In this document: one piece after another, positions 1 through 5,347 of the stretch | How positions within the stretch are numbered: the first letter of the stretch is position 1 | Layout of the letters: each line of letters starts with the position of its first letter | NCBI GenBank assembly: GCA_002452515.1 | Contig: DKEN01000036.1 | Coordinates: 896-6,803 of the forward strand | Length of the DNA stretch: 5,908 nt | Reading direction: 5' to 3' | From: Spartobacteria bacterium UBA6821 | Lineage (GTDB): Bacteria > Verrucomicrobiota > Verrucomicrobiia > Chthoniobacterales > UBA6821 | Position numbers and translations under genes: made by a program | The notes under the pieces: model-generated | Seen by the model: only the letters and a program-made list of their open reading frames with translations | Databases searched by the model: none | Told to the model about the DNA's origin: nothing

Positions 1-889
1 GATTGAGGCTGTTGCCCAGGGCAGAATTGGGATAATTCACGCTGCTCTTTGTTTTTCGCGTGATGGCGAGAATTTTATCACTGCTCATTTGAGCTCCTAG
101 CGCCGTACGCTGGAGGAATTCAACAGTATCGCCGGCAGTGCTAGGAGATCCCGCCACCATTCCGATCGATCCGCCATTGTTTTCCCCATCATTTCCGTGG
201 GTTGCATCGGGTACTGGTGCATTTATTTCCCGCATGAAAGCATCTGTGGATTTCGGATCGCTTGCAGATTCGCTCATGTAGCGGAATTGTTCGGGATTCG
301 TGAAAGCCACACCCTGGCCATGGATCGAGGCAAAGGCCTGCGGAGTTTGCCCCCCGATGGCAACCCCCACACTCGGATCGGATCCCTGACAACAGCTGTC
401 AAAGTATCGACCCAACCAACCATGACTTTCGATGACGTTTTCATCGCTGGCAGTCTGCCAGATCTCTGTTGAGCGAAAGTGAGAACGATTGGGATTCGGA
501 TATCCGACCCCTTGAATCATGGCGAGATTTCCAGCTCCATAGAGATCCTTTAGCCCCGTAAGGCGGGGGTGTAGTCCTGCGTAGTCATTGATCCCCAAGA
601 TTTGCTTTGCAGGCAGGGCAAGCTTTGGGCGCATCCTGTAATAGGTATCATCCCCAAAGGGAACCAGCGTATTGATGCCGTCATTACCTCCAGCAAGCTG
701 GAGGACAACGAGGATCGGTGCATCTTTGCCAGTAGGGTACTGGCCTGTCGTGGAGGCCGCCATCGAGTCCAGGGAAAGAAAGGTTTTTTCCAAAAAGAGT
801 GGCACCGTGGATGCAAGCGCCCCGCCGAGCATTGAGGTGCGCAGAAACTGACGACGCGTATGAAGGGTTTGTTCCTGGGGTATTTTCAT
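1..889 (-). CDS. DUF1501 family protein with Tat-type signal (3' end cut by window edge)
   Basis: The reading frame opens at an ATG at 889 and runs without a stop for 296 codons to the left edge, so the C-terminus is missing. The family is usually about 400-450 residues, so roughly two thirds is present. The N-terminus has a twin-arginine motif (TRRQFL, residues 11-16) followed by a hydrophobic stretch to about residue 33, which predicts Tat export. The family signature follows: LQLAGGNDGINTLVPF at about 63-78 and GYPNPNRSHFRSTEIWQTA at 129-147. Residues 223-254 are a Gly/Asp/Asn-rich, probably flexible insert. DUF1501 (PF07394) is, as I recall, related to the alkaline phosphatase/sulfatase fold, but its reaction is unknown. 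It lies 35 bases downstream of the DUF1800 gene on the same strand, so an operon is likely. No good Shine-Dalgarno sequence precedes the ATG. The family call is firm; the function is not known. Confidence 0.93.
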   Translation of the reverse strand, partial: MKIPQEQTLHTRRQFLRTSMLGGALASTVPLFLEKTFLSLDSMAASTTGQYPTGKDAPILVVLQLAGGNDGINTLVPFGDDTYYRMRPKLALPAKQILGINDYAGLHPRLTGLKDLYGAGNLAMIQGVGYPNPNRSHFRSTEIWQTASDENVIESHGWLGRYFDSCCQGSDPSVGVAIGGQTPQAFASIHGQGVAFTNPEQFRYMSESASDPKSTDAFMREINAPVPDATHGNDGENNGGSIGMVAGSPSTAGDTVEFLQRTALGAQMSSDKILAITRKTKSSVNYPNSALGNSLN

Positions 890-924
890 CGGGGTATTTT
901 GTTCAAGATTGCACAATTTTTATT

Positions 925-2352
925 TTAACACAGTTGATATTCGGGAGTTCCCATCATGATCTGGAGTAGATCGCGGATGACATTGTCTGTGTAGGGTGTC
1001 GAATGATTTTGGAGAAAGGTCAGAAAATCTCCCCTTTCTTTCATGGAAATATGGGAATTGAAGAGACGGAACACCAGAGGGTCGAGAAGGAGCGCTGACT
1101 CAAAGCGGTCCGCGCTGGGAGCAATTCTTTGAAGTGGAAGAAGTGCCGTTTTAGTCCCTCCTCCACCCGAAATATGCGCTTTTCCACTCAGCAGATAAGC
1201 CGCCAGATTATACCGATAGAGGAGACTGGAGGCGCTAATCCAGGAGCGTCCTCCGTCCCATCCCTTGACATTGGGTGGGGCAAAAAGAATCTGGCCCAAG
1301 GAGGAAAGAGCATTTTCGATCACTCGGTCATCTGGAAGCGGAATTTCCAGGATCTTTGTTGTTTGGATGAGCCACTGCACCGGACTCTTGATCTGGCGAT
1401 GCATGACGCTTGATTCATAAAAGAGGGTGCTCTGGAAGATCACACGCAATGCGCCACCGATGTCGTAGCCGCTGTTGAGCAGAAGGTTCGCAACGCAGTT
1501 GATGATTTCCTCGCTGGGATTGTCCGAAACAAAGAAAACCCAGAGTTTCCGCCCTATGAAGCGGGCGCATTCAGGTCTTGCCACAATGAGATCGATAATC
1601 TGGTCACCGGTGAAGGCGCCCATCTGTCCAAAGAAATATTTTTCTCCTGAATCCCAGTCGCGTGGGGCGTCCCGAAAATATCCAGTTTCCTGATCGATTC
1701 GGTACCCTGTAAAGGCGCGGCCGGCCTCCTGAATATCCTCTTCTCGATAATGTCCCTCTCCGAGGGAGAACAACTCCATGACTTCACGGGCAAAATTTTC
1801 GTTCGGATGTCCCTTATGACTACTCTCAAGATCCAGCCATCGAATCATTGCCGGATCACGTGACATGGCCTTCAGGAGATCGGGAAACTTTCCCAGGGCA
1901 TAATGGCGCAACGTCTCATTTTGCTGCCACATCAAGTAAGGATCATTCACCTTCTGATTGCTTGTCGCAAAGTGTCCATGCCAGAAGAGGGTTGCCTTCT
2001 CCTGAAGCGGGGCTGAGGTATAACGCATCCGGTTAAGCCACCAGACGCGAAGATCGATCATTGATGGGCGTTCAGCCAAGTTAAGTTCCTGACGAATGGC
2101 ACGCTTCTCCCCTTCAGTAGAAGCTGCTTGTATCCTTTGCCGATAGACAAACCGATCCTTGGGTTGGAGCAAAAAAGGAACAGGAAAAAGATCCTCGTCG
2201 TCATCAGGTTTGAGGAGTGATTCCACCGCTCCCTTCGCTCCAAATGACTGAAGGGTTGCTATTTCACCAGGAGTTCCGCCGAATCCGGCACGGTTGAGCA
2301 GATGCCCCGCCGTGAAGCGGTTCCAGAGTTTTTCCGGAAGAGGTAAAAGCAT
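925..2352 (-). CDS. DUF1800 family protein
   Basis: This complete 475-residue frame is a normal length for DUF1800 (PF08811). Family landmarks appear in order: HLLNRAGFG (17-25), FWHGHFATS (123-131), NENFAREVMELFSLGEGHY (184-202), FTGYRID (214-220), FIGRKLWVFF (265-274), the KSPVQWLI region (322-329) and APPNVKGWDGGRSWIS (358-373). No signal peptide or membrane segment is visible at the N-terminus, unlike the Tat-bearing DUF1501 partner encoded next. The ATG at 2352 is the only ATG that fits, because an in-frame TAA lies four codons upstream. A GGAAAGG sequence sits 17 bases before the ATG, which is too far for a standard ribosome site. DUF1800 and DUF1501 genes are commonly adjacent in Planctomycetes, Verrucomicrobia and some proteobacteria, but the biochemical role of the pair is undescribed to my knowledge. 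Confidence 0.95.
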   Translation of the reverse strand: MLLPLPEKLWNRFTAGHLLNRAGFGGTPGEIATLQSFGAKGAVESLLKPDDDEDLFPVPFLLQPKDRFVYRQRIQAASTEGEKRAIRQELNLAERPSMIDLRVWWLNRMRYTSAPLQEKATLFWHGHFATSNQKVNDPYLMWQQNETLRHYALGKFPDLLKAMSRDPAMIRWLDLESSHKGHPNENFAREVMELFSLGEGHYREEDIQEAGRAFTGYRIDQETGYFRDAPRDWDSGEKYFFGQMGAFTGDQIIDLIVARPECARFIGRKLWVFFVSDNPSEEIINCVANLLLNSGYDIGGALRVIFQSTLFYESSVMHRQIKSPVQWLIQTTKILEIPLPDDRVIENALSSLGQILFAPPNVKGWDGGRSWISASSLLYRYNLAAYLLSGKAHISGGGGTKTALLPLQRIAPSADRFESALLLDPLVFRLFNSHISMKERGDFLTFLQNHSTPYTDNVIRDLLQIMMGTPEYQLC

Positions 2353-2357
2353 ATCCA

Positions 2358-2370
2358 GTGTTTAAAACAC
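2358..2370. promoter_or_regulatory. 13-base near-perfect palindrome before the DUF1800 start
   Basis: GTGTTT-A-AAACAC is an inverted repeat with 6-base arms around one central base. It sits 5 bases upstream of the DUF1800 start codon, between that ATG and an upstream GGAAAGG (2370-2376, minus strand). It could be an operator, or a small mRNA hairpin (5-bp stem, 3-base loop) that brings the GGAAAGG closer to the ATG. A short A/T-rich palindrome can also arise by chance, so this is a weak call. Confidence 0.3.
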
Positions 2371-2433
2371 CTTTCCGATCAAAAAGTCTCACAGAAAACT
2401 TCAAATGCTCCTCGCTGAGTTTGGAGCAGGCTT

Positions 2434-2458
2434 TTACGGAACCGCTGATTTAATCCCA
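2434..2458 (+). repeat. left terminal inverted repeat
   Basis: This 25-base arm contains GGAACCGCTGATTTAATC. It pairs with 2637-2661 at 22 positions; the mismatches are at 2437, 2442 and 2456. Confidence 0.85.
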
Positions 2459-2519
2459 TGATGACTGCTGTAGGACAAAAGGCTGATTTTTCAGGCGCGA
2501 AGAGCAGTGGCAACACAAT

Positions 2520-2533
2520 GCCGTGGAAACGGC
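2520..2533 (+). other. hairpin inside the inverted-repeat element
   Basis: GCCGT-GGAA-ACGGC forms a perfect 5-bp stem closed by a GGAA tetraloop. The GGAA loop is of the GNRA class, a stable RNA loop type, which slightly favours function as RNA. The ACGGC arm could alternatively pair with GCCGT at 2596-2600. Confidence 0.5.
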
Positions 2534-2534
2534 T

Positions 2535-2560
2535 GGGTAGATTTGCCGATAGGCAAACCC
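2535..2560 (+). other. hairpin with bulge inside the inverted-repeat element
   Basis: TTTGCC (2542-2547), GATA loop (2548-2551) and GGCAAA (2552-2557) form a perfect 6-bp stem. GGG (2535-2537) and CCC (2558-2560) can extend it past a four-base bulge. It directly follows the GCCGT hairpin, giving two consecutive stems. GGCAA (2552-2556) could alternatively pair with TTGCC (2602-2606). Confidence 0.5.
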
Positions 2561-2622
2561 GTCAGGGCGAGCCGAGCTGGAGCGAGCGAGTCAAAGCCGT
2601 CTTGCCTTTAGCCCATTCCTCC

Positions 2623-2640
2623 CGCAACAGTCTCGTTGCG
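2623..2640 (+). other. hairpin at the inner border of the right terminal repeat
   Basis: CGCAAC (2623-2628), AGTCTC loop and GTTGCG (2635-2640) form a perfect 6-bp stem. It abuts and slightly overlaps the right terminal inverted repeat and has no counterpart at the left end, so the element is asymmetric. No T-run follows, so it does not look like an intrinsic terminator. Confidence 0.5.
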
Positions 2641-2661
2641 ATTAAATCAGCGTTTCCTTAA
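2637..2661 (-). repeat. right terminal inverted repeat
   Basis: On the minus strand it contains GGAAACGCTGATTTAATC, matching the left arm at 2434-2458. Its outer end lies 11 bases before the ATG of the beta-CASP gene, so this arm forms part of that gene's 5' leader if transcription starts upstream. Confidence 0.85.
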
Positions 2662-2672
2662 GCTTATCAGAT

Positions 2673-4046
2673 ATGCGTTTCACAAATCTGACTCGGACTG
2701 CGGGCATCGGTTCCAACTGCTACCGCCTCGATCTCGAGAACGACTCCGTGATTCTCGATTGTGGCATGCATCCAGAACATGTCGGACGTGACTCCACTCC
2801 CCTTTTGGAGAACCTCGGTAACAACGACATTCGCTCCACCATTCTCACCCATGCGCATCAGGATCATGTGGGATGTCTTCCACTTCTCCAGAGTCAGCAT
2901 CCGGTCATGCCCGTGCTCATGACCGCAGGGACGGCCCGCATTGCCGATGTGATGCTCCATAATTCCGTAAATGTCATGATGCGTCAGCAGGAACAGCTCT
3001 CACTCAGCGAGCCCCCGCTTTTCGGACACCGCGGCGTCGAACAGGCGGCACGTCGGTGGCGCACTTGTCCCCTTGAACGCCCCCTGACTCTGGATGGAGA
3101 CAGAGCCTCGCACGAGAGCCAAGATCCGACGGTCACCTTCTATGATGCCGGTCATATTCTGGGTTCGGCAGGAGTGATGATTCGGGCTGAAGGTAAAAAA
3201 TTCTTTTATACCGGAGATGTCAACTTTCAGGATCAGACGATCCAAACAGGCGCACGATTTCCCGAAGAACCGGTTGATGTTCTCGTGATGGAGACGACCC
3301 GCGGGGACGCAGTCCTTCCAGATGATTTCACCCGTCAAAAGGAAGAAGAAAGATTTTCAACTGCTGTCGCGGCCGCCTTGAACAAGGGTGCGAGTGTCAC
3401 CATCCCAGTATTCGCCTTGGGCAAGACACAGGAAGTCATGGCTCTGGTCTGGAGGATGCAACAGGAGAAGATTATTCCCGCCACCCCTATTTATGTGGGT
3501 GGGCTGAGCAGCAAAATCACAGCCATCTATGATTCAATGGCCTCAATGGTTCCAAGAAAACTACCGCAGCTTCACCTGATGGATGCCGTGGCGCCCTATA
3601 TTGCGGGATCTCAGGAAATTCAGTCGCTCAATCCCCGCAAACGAGCCATTTACGCCCTCTCCAGTGGCATGATGAGCGAGCATACCCTCTCCAATATCTT
3701 CGTCAGGAAGGTGCTTCCCGATCCTGCACAATACCTTTTCTTTGTCGGCTATGCCGATCCAAACTCTCCGGCTGGAGCAGTCAGAAGGGCGGAACAGGGA
3801 AGCAGTATTCAACTTGGCGAACAAGGGGACACCGTGCCGTTCAACTGCCATCGGGAGGAGTTCATCTTCAGTGCCCATTCACGCCGTGAAGACATTTTAA
3901 ACTACGCCATTAAAGTTCGCCCCAAAACCATTCTCTTGGTGCACGGAGACCAGGCCGCCATCGAGTGGTTCACTCGCAAACTCTATGAAGCCCTTCCCGG
4001 AACAACTGTTCTATCCCCTCCCCCGGGGATTCCGATTGAGCTGTAA
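2673..4046 (+). CDS. metallo-beta-lactamase/beta-CASP family protein, probable RNA-processing nuclease
   Basis: This 457-residue protein has a normal length for bacterial beta-CASP proteins (CPSF73/Ysh1-like). Zinc ligands of the metallo-beta-lactamase fold are visible: HAHQDH (60-65), H161 in DAGHILGS, D182 in YTGD. The beta-CASP part follows: METTRG (206-211) at the position of the usual ESTYG, PVFALGKTQE (245-254), SSGMM (330-334), FVGY (357-360), SAHS (400-403) with the terminal His ligand, and HGD (424-426) in place of the usual HGE. Family members are cytoplasmic endo- or exonucleases acting on RNA, and the metal site looks complete, so activity is plausible; the substrate is not known. 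The ATG at 2673 is the first usable start, because an in-frame TAA lies at 2643-2645 inside the repeat element just upstream. No Shine-Dalgarno sequence is evident. It stands alone on the plus strand and ends 5 bases from a convergent gene. Confidence 0.93.
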   Translation: MRFTNLTRTAGIGSNCYRLDLENDSVILDCGMHPEHVGRDSTPLLENLGNNDIRSTILTHAHQDHVGCLPLLQSQHPVMPVLMTAGTARIADVMLHNSVNVMMRQQEQLSLSEPPLFGHRGVEQAARRWRTCPLERPLTLDGDRASHESQDPTVTFYDAGHILGSAGVMIRAEGKKFFYTGDVNFQDQTIQTGARFPEEPVDVLVMETTRGDAVLPDDFTRQKEEERFSTAVAAALNKGASVTIPVFALGKTQEVMALVWRMQQEKIIPATPIYVGGLSSKITAIYDSMASMVPRKLPQLHLMDAVAPYIAGSQEIQSLNPRKRAIYALSSGMMSEHTLSNIFVRKVLPDPAQYLFFVGYADPNSPAGAVRRAEQGSSIQLGEQGDTVPFNCHREEFIFSAHSRREDILNYAIKVRPKTILLVHGDQAAIEWFTRKLYEALPGTTVLSPPPGIPIEL

Positions 4047-4051
4047 GAGTG

Positions 4052-4642
4052 TCACTTCGATATCTGGCATCCGTTACTATTGCCTAGAAGAGCGATTTTC
4101 AGATCATTCTGGACGGGATTTGAGCCGAACCAGAGACTCAGAAATGCCCGTTGAAAATTCTTACCGACTATTGTGCCTTTTTTGAGACAAGCATCATAAA
4201 CAACGGTATTGCTTCCGATAAATTGAACCCTCTCCATGCCACCGCACTTCACAGGGCCGAACAGTGCGATAAAAGCATCCCTGTCCTTCTCAAAATCGGG
4301 ATAGGTGTAGGAAACACTTTGAGCAAACTGTGATTGCCAAGCCTTGGTGACAAGCGATTGAGTGACAGGTCCTAGGAAGGTAAAATCAAACTGCATGGGA
4401 GAGGAAGAGTTCGATACCTCCCTTTCTGATCGCAATGGTGCGTGCACATAAAAAGCCGCCACATAGGCTCTGATTGGTACAAAGAGAAGGACAACGCTGC
4501 GAAGACCTGCACCGTTTAGTTGCAACGTTTCACCAGCAACAGCAGCATGAGGTGCAATCGGAACGCCTTGAATTTCGAGCGCCATGAGAGAAGGCAATCC
4601 CGCCAAAAAAATGATGATTTGCAAAAGCAAACCCTTTTTCAT
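4052..4642 (-). CDS. secreted chalcone-isomerase-like protein
   Basis: The 196-residue product begins with a Sec-type signal peptide (MKK, then a hydrophobic run to about residue 21, probable cleavage after LMA). The mature part resembles the bacterial chalcone-isomerase-like family (Chalcone_3 type): LNGAGLRS (42-49), the following strand VVLLFVPIRAYVAAFYV (50-66), and the C-terminal AFLSLWFGSNPVQNDLKIALLG (166-187) that matches the family's F-L-G-x-W-x-G-x-x-P-V-x-x-x-L-K-x-x-L-L-G pattern. Bacterial members are generally periplasmic and are not shown to isomerise chalcones; a ligand-binding role is one idea. Two cysteines (133, 152) could form a disulfide, with a third near the end (192). 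It starts 29 bases after the DUF1844 gene on the same strand, so co-transcription is likely. Its stop codon lies 5 bases from that of the convergent beta-CASP gene. Confidence 0.8.
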   Translation of the reverse strand: MKKGLLLQIIIFLAGLPSLMALEIQGVPIAPHAAVAGETLQLNGAGLRSVVLLFVPIRAYVAAFYVHAPLRSEREVSNSSSPMQFDFTFLGPVTQSLVTKAWQSQFAQSVSYTYPDFEKDRDAFIALFGPVKCGGMERVQFIGSNTVVYDACLKKGTIVGKNFQRAFLSLWFGSNPVQNDLKIALLGNSNGCQISK

Positions 4643-4671
4643 GGGAATTCTTCAATTCTCTCGCTGGTAGC

Positions 4672-5100
4672 CTATGCTCCGTAACTCTTGGTGAACTTCT
4701 TTTTTCCCTCATCCTCACTTTCAGGCGACACCGCGGAAGGAGTTTCGATCGAAGGAACATCCTCTGCAATTTTTGACTCTTCGGGTGCACTCACCTCGGA
4801 GTCCTCGGATTCGAGGCCTGCACCTTGCGCGACATGAACAAAGGCAAGTTGAAGTTCACTCAGAATGCTGGTGAGAATCTTTTCCTCGTCCTTGTTGAGA
4901 TTGCCACGAGTCTTTTCCTTCACGATTTCGAGATGATCGATGAACATCCGGGCAGCCTCCAGATTGATCTCCGGCTTGCCTGTTGATGGGTGAGGAATCT
5001 GTCCAAGGCAGAGGGCTGCCTGCTGCGCCTGCATCATGATAAATTCGATAAAGCGCTGGGTGAGATCGGCTGAGTTTGTGGATTGTTGAATTTCGGCCAT
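4672..5100 (-). CDS. DUF1844 family protein with acidic tail
   Basis: The protein has 142 residues. Residues 12-90 match DUF1844 (PF08899): a helical N-terminus (FIEFIMMQAQQAALCLGQIP, 17-36), a P-x-T/S-G-K-P-E-I-N-L segment (38-47), ARMFIDHLEIVKEKTRGNL (50-68) and a final helix up to FVHV (87-90). Residues 91-133 are low-complexity and rich in Glu, Ser and Pro, probably disordered. The protein ends in a basic/aromatic motif KKKFTKSYGA (133-142). No signal peptide or membrane segment is seen, so it should be cytoplasmic. The family's function is unknown. It is the first gene of a likely two-gene unit with the chalcone-isomerase-like gene. The ATG at 5100 has no visible Shine-Dalgarno sequence and borders the repeat-rich spacer at 5101-5347. 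Confidence 0.88.
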   Translation of the reverse strand: MAEIQQSTNSADLTQRFIEFIMMQAQQAALCLGQIPHPSTGKPEINLEAARMFIDHLEIVKEKTRGNLNKDEEKILTSILSELQLAFVHVAQGAGLESEDSEVSAPEESKIAEDVPSIETPSAVSPESEDEGKKKFTKSYGA

Positions 5101-5101
5101 C

Positions 5102-5138
5102 GTAATAGGTGATTAGGGGTTAGGGTATGAGACTGTAG
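5102..5138 (+). repeat. left array of degenerate TAG-ending units
   Basis: Five consecutive 7-8-base units can be read: GTAATAG, GTGATTAG, GGGTTAG, GGTATGAG, ACTGTAG. Four end in TAG and one in GAG. The array starts two bases upstream of the DUF1844 start codon. It is mirrored in opposite orientation at 5306-5336. Confidence 0.5.
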
Positions 5139-5168
5139 GTTCTGAATTGGGAGAGTCTGAAGTTTTTC

Positions 5169-5192
5169 GCGCAGAGGCGCGGAGACGCTGAG
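5169..5192 (+). repeat. three 8-base CGC-AGAG type tandem units
   Basis: GCGCAGAG (5169-5176), GCGCGGAG (5177-5184) and ACGCTGAG (5185-5192) are three successive degenerate octamers of the form RCGCNGAG, preceded by TTTTTC and followed by AGAAGAA. Strings of this type recur between genes in many environmental bacteria, to my recollection, without an assigned function. Confidence 0.6.
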
Positions 5193-5305
5193 AGAAGAAT
5201 TGGAATAATCTGGAACTCATGAAATGGAAGCAAGTGGAGAGGTCGTAGATTTGAGGGCTGACTTCTGATGCTCTGATTTATAGTTTTTCTTCTCGGTCTT
5301 CCGAC

Positions 5306-5336
5306 CTAATAGCCTACAGCCTAAACTGCTAACAGC
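5306..5336 (-). repeat. right array of degenerate TAG-ending units, inverted relative to the left array
   Basis: On the minus strand four units follow each other: GCTGTTAG, CAGTTTAG, GCTGTAG, GCTATTAG. Within the two arrays CTGTAGG (5133-5139) pairs with CCTACAG (5313-5319) and, in the same register, GTTAG (5119-5123) pairs with CTAAC (5329-5333). The pair thus makes an imperfect inverted repeat (about 16 of 23 positions) around a spacer of about 170 bases. Confidence 0.5.
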
Positions 5337-5347
5337 CTTTTTCTCCA

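Larger units (their letters stand above)
2434..2661. mobile_element. MITE-like non-coding element with 25-base terminal inverted repeats
   Basis: The left end (2434-2458) and right end (2637-2661) are inverted repeats matching at 22 of 25 positions, with a perfect 13-base core CGCTGATTTAATC (2443-2455 and 2640-2652). The interior of about 180 bases has no convincing gene and contains several perfect short hairpins. Size, terminal repeats, lack of coding capacity and structured interior fit a non-autonomous transposable element or a structured intergenic repeat. If the core ends are GGAA...TTCC (2438-2657), TTA occurs just outside each end (2434-2436, one base away, and 2658-2660), a possible short target duplication. 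The element fills most of the divergent spacer between the DUF1800 and beta-CASP genes. The inverted repeat is seen directly. Mobility is inferred, because no second copy is present in the window. Confidence 0.65.

Noticed and set aside
197..472. A 91-codon plus-strand open frame opposite the DUF1501 gene
   Set aside because: It is antisense to a strongly conserved family protein and its translation resembles nothing; it is a shadow frame.
2377..2410. A sigma-70 type promoter for the DUF1800 gene (TTGAAG followed by a T-rich stretch)
   Set aside because: The -35-like hexamer is acceptable, but no TATAAT-like sequence lies at 16-18 bases, so the match is too weak to list.
2481..2640. A known riboswitch class (for example cyclic-di-GMP, cobalamin, TPP or SAM) in the beta-CASP leader
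   Set aside because: None of the conserved core strings of these classes that I know are present, and the flanking inverted repeats favour a repeat element.
2458..2661. A 67-codon plus-strand open frame inside the inverted-repeat element
   Set aside because: It lies almost exactly within the element, runs through both terminal repeats and hairpins, has no family resemblance and no ribosome site.
4013..4031. CCCCGGGG palindrome near the end of the beta-CASP gene as a terminator
   Set aside because: It lies within the coding region, has no loop of useful size and no T-run on either strand; it reads as Pro-Pro-Pro-Gly codons.
4530..4790. A minus-strand open frame of 86 codons spanning the DUF1844/chalcone-isomerase-like junction
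   Set aside because: It overlaps both supported genes in another frame and its translation is Arg/Ser/Cys-rich without family features.
5293..5306. GGTC-TTCC-GACC hairpin as a terminator for the M16 peptidase gene
   Set aside because: The stem is only 4 bp, and on the minus strand it is followed by a purine run (GAGAAGAAAAA), not a T-run.
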